A program made the position numbers and the translations under genes. Shown piece after piece: positions 1 through 10,012 of a stretch of 64,000 nt of DNA. This stretch comes from Rebecca billardiae RCC1528 (Eukaryota > Haptophyta). Each line of letters begins with the position of its first letter. Within the stretch, counting starts at the first letter, position 1. The stretch is taken from positions 744,001 to 808,000 of the forward strand of contig OZ251229.1 of NCBI GenBank assembly GCA_965240325.2, written 5' to 3'. The notes below the pieces were generated by a model. It was not told the origin of the DNA and did not search any database. It was given only the letters and a program-made list of their open reading frames with translations.

Positions 1-249
1 CGGTCGCGCCAAGCACGCGCATGCTCTGCGACGTGCTGGCAGCGGGCATAGAGGAGGCGCCCGTCGCGCGCCTCACCGTCTTGGCGACGCGCTGCCTACG
101 TGCTCGGCGTTGCGCGCGGCACCGTTGGCACCCACTGGCGAAGCTGATGCCATGCCTGAGCGCCGCGACCTGCGGCACGGGCACTTTTGACCTGCAGCTA
201 GCGCACGGCGCGGCGAGGCGCCCGGTGGACGAGCTGCGGGGCGTGGGCG

Positions 250-1335
250 CAAAGGATGAGTCGGTGCGCACAGCAACTCAGCAAGAGGCACACAGGCGGC
301 GTGCGCACCACGCGTGGCTCGCCGCTCGCGCTAGCCGCTGGCCACCAGGCGAGCCGCTCGCCCTGGGCGCATCGGCCCGCCTCCTCGCGCCGCCTGGCGC
401 AGCACGTGCGCACCGGCGGGCGCGCAGGTGACGGTAAGCGTGGCGCGACCGAGGGCGGCTCAGGGCTCATACCGCGCGCGCCGCGCCCACATCCATTTGT
501 CCCCCCGGCGGCGCGCACGGGCGGCGCGCGCGCGGCACGTGGCTCGCCGCTAGCCACCAGGCGAGCCGCTCCCCTGGGCGCATCGGCCCGCCTCCTCGCG
601 CCGCTTGGCGCGCCGCGTGCGCACCGGCGGGCACGCAGGTGACGGTAAGCGTGGCGCGACCGAGGGCGGCTCAGGGCTCACATCGCGCGCGCCGCGCCCA
701 CATCCATTCGTCCCCCCGGCGGCGCGCACGGGCGGCGCGCGCGCGGCACGTGGCTCGCCGCTAGCCACCAGGCGAGCCGCTCCCCTGGGCGCATCGGCCC
801 GCCTCCTCGCGCCGCTTGGCGCGCCGCGTGCGCACCGGCGGGCGCGCAGGTGACGGTAAGCGTGGCGCGACCGAGGGCGGCTCAGGGCTCACATCGCGCG
901 CGCCGCGCCCACATCCATTTGTGCCCGCGGCGGCGCGCACGGGCGGCGGCGCCGCGGCGCGCGCGCGGCACGTGGCTCGCCGCTGGTCACCAGGCGAGCC
1001 GCTCCCCTGGGCGCATCGGCCCGCCTCCTCGCGCCGCTTGGCGCGCCGCGTGCGCACCGGCGGGCGCGCAGGTGACGGTAAGCGTGGCGCGACCGAGGGC
1101 GGCTCAGGGCTCACACCGCGCGCGCCGCGCCCACATCCATTTGTCCCCCCGGCGGCGTGCACGGGCGGCGCGCGAGCGGCACGTGGCTCGCCGCTGGCCA
1201 CCAGGCGAGCCGCTCTCCTGGGCGCATCGGCCCACCTCCTCGCGCCGCGTTGCTCGCCGCGGGCGCACCGGCGGGCGCGCAGGCGACTGTAAGCATGGCG
1301 CGACCGAGGGCGGCTCACCTTGCGCACGCCGCGCT
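250..1335. repeat. 211-bp GC-rich tandem repeat array, about five copies
   Basis: The landmark GGTAAGC followed by a GGCGCGACCGAGGGCGG block recurs with its GT at 434, 645, 856, 1078 and 1289. The period is 211 bp, except one interval of 222 bp that carries an 11-bp GCG-rich insertion near 946. Each unit also holds a CCACATCCATTTGT block and a GCCACCAGGCGAGCCGCTC block. Long reading frames run through the array in several frames on both strands only because GC-rich DNA lacks stops; I do not regard them as genes. The array decays after about 1335, but its right flank is related to an inverted copy at 4735-5075. Confidence 0.9.
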
Positions 1336-1837
1336 GCCAATTTTTCATTCGTCCTCTTTCCCCCGGCGGCGGCGCGCGGCACGGGCCGCGCAGGCGCACG
1401 ATTAGCCATCGGACCAGCCTATTGCACGCGGCACATTCGCTTGTTCATACGAGCCACGCGCGCGCGGCGTAGCGAGAGCATGCCCCTAGTCGCGGCGCAG
1501 TACCAGCATAGCCTACCAGCCTACCAGCAGCCTACCAGACTGAGCACGCAGTGTCAGCCCACTGCGGGCGGTGCCAGGCCGCAGGCGGCCGCCCCGGCGC
1601 GGTCGAACCGTCCCGGCTGCCTACTCACTACGTATATATATAGACCAGCAGCCCGTAGTACCACCCCGGCCGCCACCGCGCAGGACGACCGTACACTTTG
1701 ACTCGGCCAGTGTCGGCTCAGCGCAGCCGAGCGGCACGGTGGACGACCGACACGGCAGATTACTGGTCGTCATCACGCATATATGTGCGTGTCAGGCTAT
1801 ATATATATACTACATCAATAATAATATATAGTATTAT
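1336..1837. other. Intergenic, no gene seen
   Basis: The first 150 bases continue the decayed flank of the tandem array and match 4740-4880 in reverse complement. The rest has short CAGCCTACCAG repeats near 1510-1545 and TA-rich stretches near 1629 and 1798-1830. No ORF with credible composition is present. Confidence 0.6.
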
Positions 1838-4106
1838 GGCCCGCGGTGCAGGGCGGAGCGCGCAGCGTGGAGCCCGCACCAGTGGGCCCGAACCACGTTT
1901 CAAAAAGATCTTTGATCAAGAAAAAGGGACGCGGGGGCCGATTTTTAGGGCTGGCGGAGACCGAGTTTCGAATTTTGAGACCCTCTCTACAGGTGCATCA
2001 CGGAGAAAAAAACCGCGCCCACAACATTCCCCTAATCAATCGTGGACGGCCGGGCGTGAGAGTTCACTTCTGTGTGAAGTAGGACGGTTACAAGTCCAAT
2101 ACAAGCGTCAGCTTCTTTGAGGCTATTTTCGCACGTCCATACGGGATCAGCGAAGTAACCAACCGATATATATTGGCTTCGTCGGGGTCGTATTCACTAC
2201 TGATTCATATGCTGTATGGTTCACGCAGGCATAAAATCGCTTCGTCGGAGTCGTATCCACTACTGGAGAACATCATTTGCACCGCTTCGTTTTCATACAT
2301 TATGAACCATATATGCTGTATGGTTCACGCAGGCATAAAATCGCTTCGTCGGGGTCGTATCCAGTATCCACTACTGGAGAACAACATTTGCACCGCTTCG
2401 TTTTCATACATTATAATATATATATGGTTCATGGACTGCTACGGGGTCGAGCAAAATATCATCGATATTCATCAGGCGCACGTGTGCGTATTCATCATCA
2501 GCCTTCGGGAATTGGGAGTAGCTATTGGCCTTTTGCCCTCTGGCGAGCCAGTTGTGCGCACTTTAAGAGCAGGCCTGAGCAGGCTCGAGGCCACTTTTTT
2601 GCCGCTCACGTGGACATGATGCCGAGCACGTCTCACGAGGTGCGCGCGGCGAGTGGCGTCTGGAGCGCGCGGCTGTGGTGGGCCCCGACGGCCGTCGACA
2701 TCGCGTTCGTGCCCCGCTCACTCTGAACTCCGCGCGCCCCCGCCGCCCTATCGATCGATCATCGATGCCTGCGCGCGGAATCGTGCACCGCGCGTGCCGC
2801 CCGCGACCGGCCGCGGCAGGCCCGAGCCGCCCTTTCGGGCTCTCGCAAGCACGGGGGCAGCGGCGCCTGATGGCGGACTGATCGACATCTGAGTCTCCGA
2901 CTTCACCGTGGACGCGCCCCCCTCGTCATGCCTTCCCGGGGTCTCCCACGGAAGACGGACTAACCGAGCAGGCGACGGTACTGTCTGTACGCTGCCGTGA
3001 CACACGGCGCCTGGGCAGCGGGCAGTGGTGGCGGGGTCCCGCGGACGTCAGTCTTCCCCTCGCGCCCTGCTCACCTCGAGTGCGCCGCCACGCGCCTCCG
3101 CACGCGTGTCCCATCGATGCGCAGAGCGGCATGCTTGCATGAAAGTTGAAATGGCTGGGTCATCAGCCCGCGCCGGCAAGTCTGTCTAGCGCTGGACGGA
3201 CGGACATAGGAGGACGAGCAGCGCGGGCGACGGTGGTGCGCGACGCTCCCAGAGCTGGCCGTGCCTCTGCGACGCGTGCCGAGCCTGACCGAGGTGTGTC
3301 ACCCGGTCCACGCGCGGCGCGCGCGAAGGCACCGGTGCTGTGGCTGCTCGGCTCGAATCCGCGGCCTCGCCTCGCACCGCGGCACCGTGCTCCCTGGCTG
3401 TCAGCTCCGCGTGGCCTGGCGTGCACGTAGAGTTGCGCTCATGCGTCGATCACGCCTCGCGCCCGCCTGTCGGCCGTCGCGCAGGCGCTGGTCGAACCCT
3501 ACTCGGACCAGTGCAAATCATCTATCCCGTGGCCGCTGCCGGCGCGCGGTGACGGGACAGCGCGGTCAGCAGCAGGCGCAGCGGCCCGAACGAATCCGCG
3601 GCCCCGCACCGTGCTCCCTGGCTGTCTGCTCCGCGTGGCCTGGCGTGCACGTGGAGTCGCGCTCATGCGTCGATCACGCCTCGTCGCATCCGCCTGTACA
3701 CAATATCGGCGCCGCGGCGGCGGCTGCGACTGGGCCCGCCCGGCCCCGGGCGCCCCGGCGGCCCGGCGCGGCCGAGGCGGCGGCGCGCCGCTGGAGTCTA
3801 CTGCTACAGTTTACTAAGAATAAGAGACGCACACAGCTCAGGCAGGCGAGATTGACGCCCGCCAGCTGTCACCGCCCATGAAGCCGTCGCCGATGGTAGC
3901 GCCGCCGGAAAAAAATCGTTACATCAGTAGTTGTACGGGCATGCCAACCGTGCCATTACTGGTCTCACTCTCAGCCTCAGGTCTGTCCGAATCGGACAAT
4001 AGTGAAATTGAATAGAGTTAGACGACTGCGCGACGGAGGGTGCACCGCCACCGCGGGCCCCGAACTACGTTCGTTCTACGGAAAAGGACCGCGGAACGCG
4101 GTCATT
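1838..4106 (+). repeat. Large dispersed repeat, copy A
   Basis: This block recurs in the same orientation at 6474-8232 with indels. Matching landmarks are the left end beginning GGCCCGCGGTGCAGGGCGG; an AAAGATCTTTGATCAAG palindrome-bearing stretch (1909 and 6547); a GGCCGTCGACATCGCGTTCG stretch (2689 and 7214); a stretch around CGAGCCTGACCGAGGTGTGTC (3280 and 7590); and a right end of more than 70 nearly identical bases ending GACCGCGGAACGCGGTCAT (to 4106 and 8230). Inside, a block near 3380-3500 is partly repeated near 3605-3690. Both ends carry a related GGGCCCGAAC-CACGTT-type motif. No transposase or reverse transcriptase was recognised, so it may be a non-autonomous element or a segmental duplication. 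Confidence 0.75.
2204..2420. repeat. Two-and-a-half-copy tandem repeat of about 120 bp
   Basis: A unit containing GCTGTATGGTTCACGCAGGC, AAAATCGCTTCGTCGG and TTTGCACCGCTTCGTTTTC occurs twice in tandem, with a partial copy just upstream. It is AT-richer than its surroundings and lies inside repeat copy A. It is absent from copy B, so it accounts for part of the length difference between the copies. Confidence 0.8.
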
Positions 4107-4226
4107 ATATTACATTAAACGCGGGCGGCTCGGTGATGACGGTCTGACGGACTCGGACGGTCGACTCTGTGGCCTCGATGATACTCTGCGTCGGCTCGCA
4201 GACACTAGACAGATATATGCGCTAAA

Positions 4227-4272
<46 letters not shown>

Positions 4273-4734
4273 CAGCAGTAGGCAGCTGTTACTCTCGGAG
4301 ATGCGCGCCCCGTGCTATCCCGTATCCGGTACGCGGGCTGCGCTGCGTCGTCAGACGAACGATGATCGCTCGATGCTGATGATGCATGTTGCGCGCTGTC
4401 ATACTGCGCTAGCTTATGGCCGCTGGCGGGCCCGCTGGAGGCGCGGGGCGGCCCGAGCGCCGCCGCCGGCCGAGCCGCGGGCCCGCCACCCGCGGCACGG
4501 CCGCCGGCGGGGCCCCCGCCGTCAGTCACTAGTGAGTCAGGCACGGCGCCTCGGGCGGCGGCGGCGTAGCGCCGCCCGCGGACTGACAGCAAGTGACGAC
4601 ACGCGACTCCGACAGCCAAAGCACGTATAACTATAATAATATTACTATCGTCTGGCAGTCGATCTGGTAGGTACACTGATAGGCTGGTCTTCAGCTAGCT
4701 ATGCTGGTGCTGCGCCGTGCGGGCGGCGTGAAGC
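4107..4734. other. Intergenic with a TA microsatellite; no gene seen
   Basis: A (TA)n run occupies about 4229-4269. It is followed by a very GC-rich stretch at 4420-4590 without a credible coding pattern, then AT-rich sequence near 4625-4650. Nothing else can be supported. Confidence 0.6.
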
Positions 4735-5075
4735 CGGGGGCGTGCTCTCGCTCCGCTGCGCGCGCGTGGCTCGCCAGTGGAAAAGCGCGAATGCGCTGCG
4801 TGCGATAGTCGGTTCCGATGGTCAACCGCGCGCCCTGGCGGCCCGTACCGCGCGCCGCCGCCGGGTAGACAAACGGGGGCGCGGCGCGCGCACGGCGAGC
4901 CGCCCTCGGTCGCGACATGCTTACAGTGTCGTCGCCTGTGCGCCCACCGGTGTGTACGCGGCGAGCCGTGCGGCGCGAGGAGGTGGGTCGATGCGCCGAT
5001 CAGGGCCAGCGGCTCGCCTGGTAGGCAGCGGCAGGCAGCGGCGAGCCACGAGCCACGCGTGCGCCGCTCGTGCAC
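4735..5075 (-). repeat. Inverted, diverged relative of the 211-bp array unit and its flank
   Basis: Read on the minus strand, this stretch follows the array unit and right flank at about 1180-1490. The GGCGAGCCGCTCG, GCGCATCGGCCCACCTCCTCGCG, CCGAGGGCGGCTC and GCGTAGCGAGAGCATGCCCC blocks occur in the same order with substitutions. It shows that the array sequence is dispersed as well as tandem. Confidence 0.7.
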
Positions 5076-5144
5076 GCCATGGCATGCCCAACGGCGCAGG
5101 CTTGAAGCGGCATGGCGCGCGCCCATGATGGCCCCACCTCGAGG

Positions 5145-5440
5145 ATCGACCAGGTCAGGCACGGCGCGTTGCCCGGTGCGAGTCCGCCTGGTGCAAGTCC
5201 TCGCCCGCCTGGTGCGAGTCGTCGTCGTCTCGTCGAGCTGAGCCGAGCACCGTCGGAGGGAGGGCGGACACGCGCTGTGTGAACCGGGCAGAGCTTGCAG
5301 GAACCGCTGCGAAGCGGAGGCGAGGTGGCGAGCAAGCATCGTCACTGCGCGCAAGTCTCTGGAGCCGGCGAAGTTCTATCCTCGAGGATCCGCTGAGACA
5401 TGGTTTTCCTCCAAGTCCCGCGCCGATCCTCGAGGATACA
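5145..5440. repeat. Short tandem and palindromic motifs
   Basis: Three copies of a CCTCGAGGAT motif lie near 5147, 5377 and 5425. The 5377 copy sits in a longer palindrome, GATCCTCGAGGATC-like. Between 5170 and 5235 a CGCCTGGTGCGAGTC unit is repeated three times. No gene is evident. Confidence 0.5.
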
Positions 5441-5451
5441 GTTTACTATGT

Positions 5452-5532
5452 TTTAACGTGCACACTTGGTTAAGGCGTGATTGACGCCATCCAACACTGC
5501 ACAAAGACACCGCCACAAAACAGACCGGTACG
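5452..5532 (-). repeat. Dispersed repeat, empty insertion site of the 474-bp element
   Basis: In reverse complement this stretch matches both flanks of the 474-bp element at 43596-44069. One flank is CGTGCACACTTGGTTAA, then the hairpin GGCGTGATTGACGCC, then ATCC and AACACTGC. The other is AAAGACACCGCCACAAAACAG. Here the flanks are joined with only a dinucleotide between them, so this copy looks like the pre-insertion state of the same sequence family. Confidence 0.8.
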
Positions 5533-5696
5533 TCTGCCCGCCCCTTCTCTCTCCTCTGAGAGTTTCGGGACCGCGGATTTTCATCGTCGCGTGATGATTT
5601 TCGTCATGCACAAGCGCTCGCGCGTGAACGGGCGGCGGCCATTGAACGTCGCGCCGCGGTACGACTACTTCGCGACGCGGCGTGGGCAACGGCAAG

Positions 5697-5966
5697 ATGA
5701 AGGTCACGGTGAAGCGCTGGGGTGCCGTGGCGAGCTGGACCTGGACCGCAGAGGACGACGTGTGCGGCATCTGCCATACTGCACTCGATGGCTGCGCTCC
5801 AGGTGCTCCTGGTCCGGGCGATGACTCGCCCGTCGTGTGGGGGAGATGTGCGCACAACTTCCACTTGCAATGCATCTCGACCTGGTTGCAATCCAAGAAC
5901 ACGTGCCCGATGTGCCGTAATACGTGGGAATTCGCTCCATCCGCGCCGCCGCCCAACGCCAACTGA
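5697..5966 (+). CDS. APC11: Anaphase-promoting complex subunit 11, RING-H2 protein
   Basis: The 89-residue product is the catalytic RING subunit of the APC/C ubiquitin ligase, which recruits the E2 enzyme to ubiquitylate mitotic regulators in the nucleus and cytosol. The start ATG at 5697 gives the canonical MKV N-terminus, then the Trp-rich strand (WGAVASWTW) that packs on APC2 in known complexes. The RING-H2 ligands are all visible: C23, C26, C51, H53, H56, C59, C70 and C73. Length matches the family (about 84-90 residues). The loop that in human APC11 carries extra zinc-binding cysteines keeps only C33, so the additional zinc site is probably lost. The gene is intronless and sits alone between two repeat copies. 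APC11 is preferred over RBX1 because of the N-terminus and the PGDDSPVVWG segment. Confidence 0.92.
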   Translation: MKVTVKRWGAVASWTWTAEDDVCGICHTALDGCAPGAPGPGDDSPVVWGRCAHNFHLQCISTWLQSKNTCPMCRNTWEFAPSAPPPNAN

Positions 5967-6473
5967 GTAGCCCCTATTGCATGGTGCTCACTATTTCATC
6001 TGCGCAGCATGCCATGTTAGGTGGGCACAGCTTTGAGGACCGCCAGGTCGAGTACCCCGACAACGAGCACTGAGCAGCTTGGCGTGCTGCTATCTCCTGC
6101 GTATCGATGGCATTGGCATCGAGGCCGCGTGCAGCAACGGCAGGCAAGTAGTCTGGGCAGTGAGGCTGTTGAGCCATCTAGCCCGGGCGCCATCAATGCC
6201 GCGCTGGTACTGATTCGTGAGATTCGTCCGAGGCCGAGTGCGGCGAGCCAGTTACGACTGATGCTACTCAGGCTCCGTCGGCGACGGTCGTCCAGGACAG
6301 CCTGGGGCTGAAAGCTGACACTGCTTAGCTTGAGTAGCAGTCTACTTAACAGCCTACTGTGGCCGATCCGCCACCTTTGTGATTGTCCTTTTCCGCCGCC
6401 AAGCCGTGCGGCCAGGCGGGGTCGGAGCAGTTGGCAGAATTATTCGGCGAATACGATACGTATCATTGTATGC
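5967..6473. other. Intergenic 3' flank of APC11, no gene seen
   Basis: Mixed-composition sequence with no ORF of convincing composition and no repeat recognised within the window. It presumably includes the APC11 3' UTR. Confidence 0.5.
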
Positions 6474-8232
6474 GTTATGGCCCGCGGTGCAGGGCGGAGC
6501 GCGCAGCGTGGAGCCCGCACCAGCGGGCCCGAACCACGTTTCAAAAAGATCTTTGATCAAGAAAAAAGGGACGGGGGGCGATTTTTTTGGGCTGGAGGAG
6601 ACCGAGTTTCGATTTTGAGACTCCCTTACAGGTGCATTAGCGTCGAAAAAGGGCGCGTCCGCCGTCTTGAATAGTGAACAGAGGAATCAACGAAACCCAC
6701 GCCCAAGTGCGCCAGGCAGGGTAATTGTGGGTAGCCTCTCGTTCATGTGTGACCATAGTAATAAATAAATATGGCCTCGCCGCCGCAACGACTCTCATCG
6801 TATTTATCTTCACCGCGGGCCATAATGTATCGTAGTACCCGCGTATGCCGAAAGCTGGGATTGCAGAGGAAGCGGGTCGCGTATGACCGGACTCTTTTAG
6901 TTTGCCTCCGCCTTGATGAATATGAACTTGGCTTCGCGGCGGTTGGTATCTAGAGTCTAAAACCCGCAAGCCTTATTGAAAATACCCGCGCAGCTATTCG
7001 TTGCCAGCCCATTCCATAGTCACTGACTTACCGAGCTGGCGAGCTCAAAACCTGCCGCCGTCGCAAGGACGACGTGTGCAGGTTTCTTCGTTCGGGGGTG
7101 GCGAGCGAGCCGCGACGACTCTTGGTTGGTCCGCAAGGGGGCGCTCGATGGGCAGGTGCGCGTCCGGCGAGTGCCGAGTGGCGCCTGGAGCGCGCGTCTG
7201 CGGCGGGTCCCGACGGCCGTCGACATCGCGTTCGTGCCCGCTCACTAGTCACTCCGCACGCCCCTGCCGCGCCCTGTCGATGCCTGCGCGGCCGGCCGCG
7301 CGGCCGTGCCGCCGCCGCCGCAGCCGCCGCCCTGTGTTCGGGCTCTCGCAAGCTCGGGGGCAGCGGCGCATGATGCCGGACTGATCGATCTCTGAGTCTC
7401 CGACTTCACCACACGCCCCCCTTGCCATGCCTCTCCGCCAGGGTCTCCCAGAACTCTTCTTCAGAGCAGGCGCAAGTCGAACGTTCGGAACTGGCCGCGG
7501 CCCCGCGCGCCGTCGGCTCCCCGTGGCTGTCAGCTCCGCGTGGCCTGGGCGCCTGGCGTGCCCAGAGCTGGCCGTGCCTCTGCGACGCGTGCCGAGCCTG
7601 ACCGAGGTGTGTCACCCCGTGCACGCGCGGCGCGCGCAAGCACCGGTGCTGCATGGCTGCTCGCACCGTGCTCCCTGGCTCGCGGTCAGTCAGCTCGGCC
7701 GCGTGGTGCCTGGTGTGCACGTAGAGTCGCGCTCATGCGTCGCTCACGCCTCGCGCCCGCCTGTCGGCCGTCGCGCAGGCGCGCAGGTCGAACCCTACTG
7801 ACCTGCAGATCATCTACTCCTGCGCTGCTGGCGTCGCGGCGACGACGGTCAGCGGCAGGCCCGAACGAACGGTCGAATCCGCGCGGTCCCGCGCCGTCCG
7901 GCTCCCTGGCTGTCAGTCAGCTCCGCCGGTGGCCTGGCGTGCAAGAGTCGCGCTCGTGCGTCGATCACGCCGAGTCGCATCCGCCTGTCGGCCGTCGCGC
8001 ACGCGCAGGGGGTCAGGTAAGGGCCGTCTGTGATGTCTGATGAGGGCAGCTCGGCCGACGACCGACAGTCCACACTCGGCGCACGCCGGCGGCGGCGCGG
8101 CGCTGGGCGGCGCGCCGCTGGATGGAGTCTAGTTACACGTGTACGGGACGACTGCGACGGAGGGTGCACCGCCACCGCGGGCCCCGAACTACGTTCGTTC
8201 TACGGAAAAGGACCGCGGAACGCGGTCATATT
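6474..8232 (+). repeat. Large dispersed repeat, copy B
   Basis: This is the second direct copy of the repeat at 1838-4106, shorter because the 120-bp tandem block and other segments are missing. Left-end identity is high over the first 150 bases and the right end (about 8151-8230) is nearly identical to 4030-4106, while the middle is patchy. Between about 6660 and 7070 the sequence is unlike copy A and includes an insertion-like stretch (6967-7022) related to 60834-60885. Confidence 0.75.
6967..7022 (-). repeat. Short dispersed repeat shared with 60834-60885
   Basis: On the minus strand this reads GTGACTATGGAATGGGCTGG, then CAACGAATAGCTGCG and a GGGTATTTTCAATA block. The same order appears on the plus strand at 60834-60885 with few changes. 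Confidence 0.75.
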
Positions 8233-8637
8233 TTCAGCAGACGAATAATATAATAATATATAACTACAATAACAGGGTCGGGTGTTTTTTTAAATAATTA
8301 TTATTTTATATTTCGTAGCTACTAGCTAAGTAACTTTTTCAGTGTATGGCGGGCGTCGTTTTACTTTTATTGACGCATCAGGAAGGGCGAAGTAATAAGA
8401 AGTTGAAGTTATATTCCGCGCTGACGCGTCGGCGCGGCACTGGACCTGGTGCCCCATGCGGGGACTATAAGTATCAAGGGTGAACCGTGAAGGAGTCCTC
8501 AAGTCCGCCGTGCCCGGAGCGGCCGGAGCCGCGAGGCCGAGCGCTGCGGCTGCTGCGCGACACCGGCGATAATACGTTCCGGCAGACAGCAGACGTATTC
8601 GACTCTATCACTATTAGACTACGACTGTAGGTTAGAC
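8233..8637. other. AT-rich intergenic stretch, no gene seen
   Basis: The first 150 bases are strongly AT-rich (ATAATATAATAATATATAA and similar), then the sequence returns to GC-rich. It lies downstream of the minus-strand sulfotransferase gene and probably includes its 3' UTR. Confidence 0.5.
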
Positions 8638-9807
8638 TTAGAGTCTCGTCAGCAATAAGTCGGGCGGCGGGTATGGGTAACCCAGGCACGCGTAGTCTTG
8701 CCGGTAGTGGTGTGCAAGCTCGCGGAGCAGCTCGCGTTTTGCGTGCGCGGGCACGTCGCCACTGCTGCCCTCGCTGAGTGCGCGCGTCGCTCGCCACGGC
8801 CAAAATCCATGCTTCATACTGTGCACAGCCTTTGCGCTGGCTGCACCCTTGCCCTTCGCAGGTTTGGCGCGCAGCTGCAGCGTGCCGGCGACACCGCCTT
8901 GGTCCACGTTCTGAGCTCGCTCGAGCGACTGCCTGGGGCTGCCGTCGGGCGAGAGCAGATCGCCGTACGTCCTCTCGAACGCGCGCACGCCCTTCTCGAG
9001 CGCCTCCAGCCTGACTACCCGCTCCAGCTGCCACGGGTACAGCGCCAGAAAAAAGGCCTGAGAGAAGGCGTGCATCAGCTCGAGGCCGAACCGCGGGGTG
9101 ACGATGCGGCCGAGCGAGGCGACGACGTGCACGTGCATGCCGCGGGTGAGCCAGTGCACGTAGCCGGCGAGCGCTGCCGTCGCGTTCGTCTCGTGCAGCC
9201 AGTGCGGGCACGCGCGCGCACGCACTCGCCACGGGTCCGGCCGTTTGCGCAGTGCGGGCCATTGCGCAACTTGGTCGATGCAAATGAGCTTCAGACGGTC
9301 GCGCAGCGTGCCGTACGCCGAGAGCGCGCGTGCGAGGGGCTCGCGCACGATGGCGAAGGCAGGCGCCGGCTGCCCGCGCGCGGCCCGCCGGCCGAGTCCG
9401 TTGCGCATCATATGGACAACCTTTTCTGTTGGCTCGGGGAAGGTGTTGAGTGCGCGCTTGAACGTGGTCGAGCCTGCCTTGGGCACCTCGACCCATGTGA
9501 CGCCGGATCCGGCTATCGTCGTGCGCAGGGCGCGGCCGTATGGCTTGAAGAGGAGGCCCACCTTGGGCACAAGCGCGGCGCGCGGAATCGCGTCCTCCAC
9601 CACCGCCATGTCGAATGGGTGCTCCTTGATGCTCAGGTTGAAGGGCGCGAAGAAGTGGCGGCAGCCCTCGCGCATGCGAGGGTCGCCTGTGATGCCGTCG
9701 ATCGCATTGGCGCCATACACGGCGGCCTCTTCCGCGGCCGCGCCGTCGCGCCCCGCGCACGCACACAGGAGGAGCAGCACCGAGCGGCGCGCGCCGTCGC
9801 CGGCCAT
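8638..9807 (-). CDS. Secretory-pathway sulfotransferase-like protein
   Basis: The 389-residue product resembles the PAPS-dependent carbohydrate sulfotransferases, which move sulfate from PAPS onto glycans in the Golgi. The first ATG (9807) opens a short hydrophobic N-terminus (SVLLLLCACAG, residues 9-19) that fits a signal peptide or anchor. The 5'-phosphosulfate-binding loop is PKAGSTTFK at 109-117 and the 3'-phosphate motif is VREPLARALSAY at 154-165, with R155 and S163 in the expected places. The spacing of about 45 residues between the two fits this fold. The substrate cannot be told from sequence. It is intronless and shares a 205-bp head-to-head interval with the ankyrin gene. A longer frame upstream of 9807 runs through that gene and is discounted. 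Confidence 0.82.
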   Translation of the reverse strand: MAGDGARRSVLLLLCACAGRDGAAAEEAAVYGANAIDGITGDPRMREGCRHFFAPFNLSIKEHPFDMAVVEDAIPRAALVPKVGLLFKPYGRALRTTIAGSGVTWVEVPKAGSTTFKRALNTFPEPTEKVVHMMRNGLGRRAARGQPAPAFAIVREPLARALSAYGTLRDRLKLICIDQVAQWPALRKRPDPWRVRARACPHWLHETNATAALAGYVHWLTRGMHVHVVASLGRIVTPRFGLELMHAFSQAFFLALYPWQLERVVRLEALEKGVRAFERTYGDLLSPDGSPRQSLERAQNVDQGGVAGTLQLRAKPAKGKGAASAKAVHSMKHGFWPWRATRALSEGSSGDVPAHAKRELLRELAHHYRQDYACLGYPYPPPDLLLTRL

Positions 9808-10012
9808 CGACACGATTCTAGCGCGATTTCTCGTTGGCTGCGCCGCAAGTTTTTTCCGCCTGTGCCGTGCGGCTTGACCGCTTGCCGTGGCTGATGAGCG
9901 GCCGCCCGGCCGCGCTGGCGAGGCACGCGCCTCGCGCGGCGAGCCGACACAGAAGCTCGTGCGCGGCCTGCCACTCATCAACACCGCGGCACGGCCGTCC
10001 GAGTGCAAAGGC
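9808..10012. promoter_or_regulatory. Shared 205-bp divergent promoter interval
   Basis: This interval separates the start codons of the minus-strand sulfotransferase and the plus-strand ankyrin gene, so promoters for both must lie here or in the 5' coding ends. No TATA box was recognised. Confidence 0.4.

Noticed and set aside
761-1399. Repetitive long frames in the 211-bp array
   Set aside because: They arise from low stop density in a GC-rich tandem repeat and have no unique protein-like region.
3340-3380. tRNA-like GGCTCGAATCC stretch
   Set aside because: No acceptor, D or anticodon stems can be formed around it; it belongs to the dispersed repeat.
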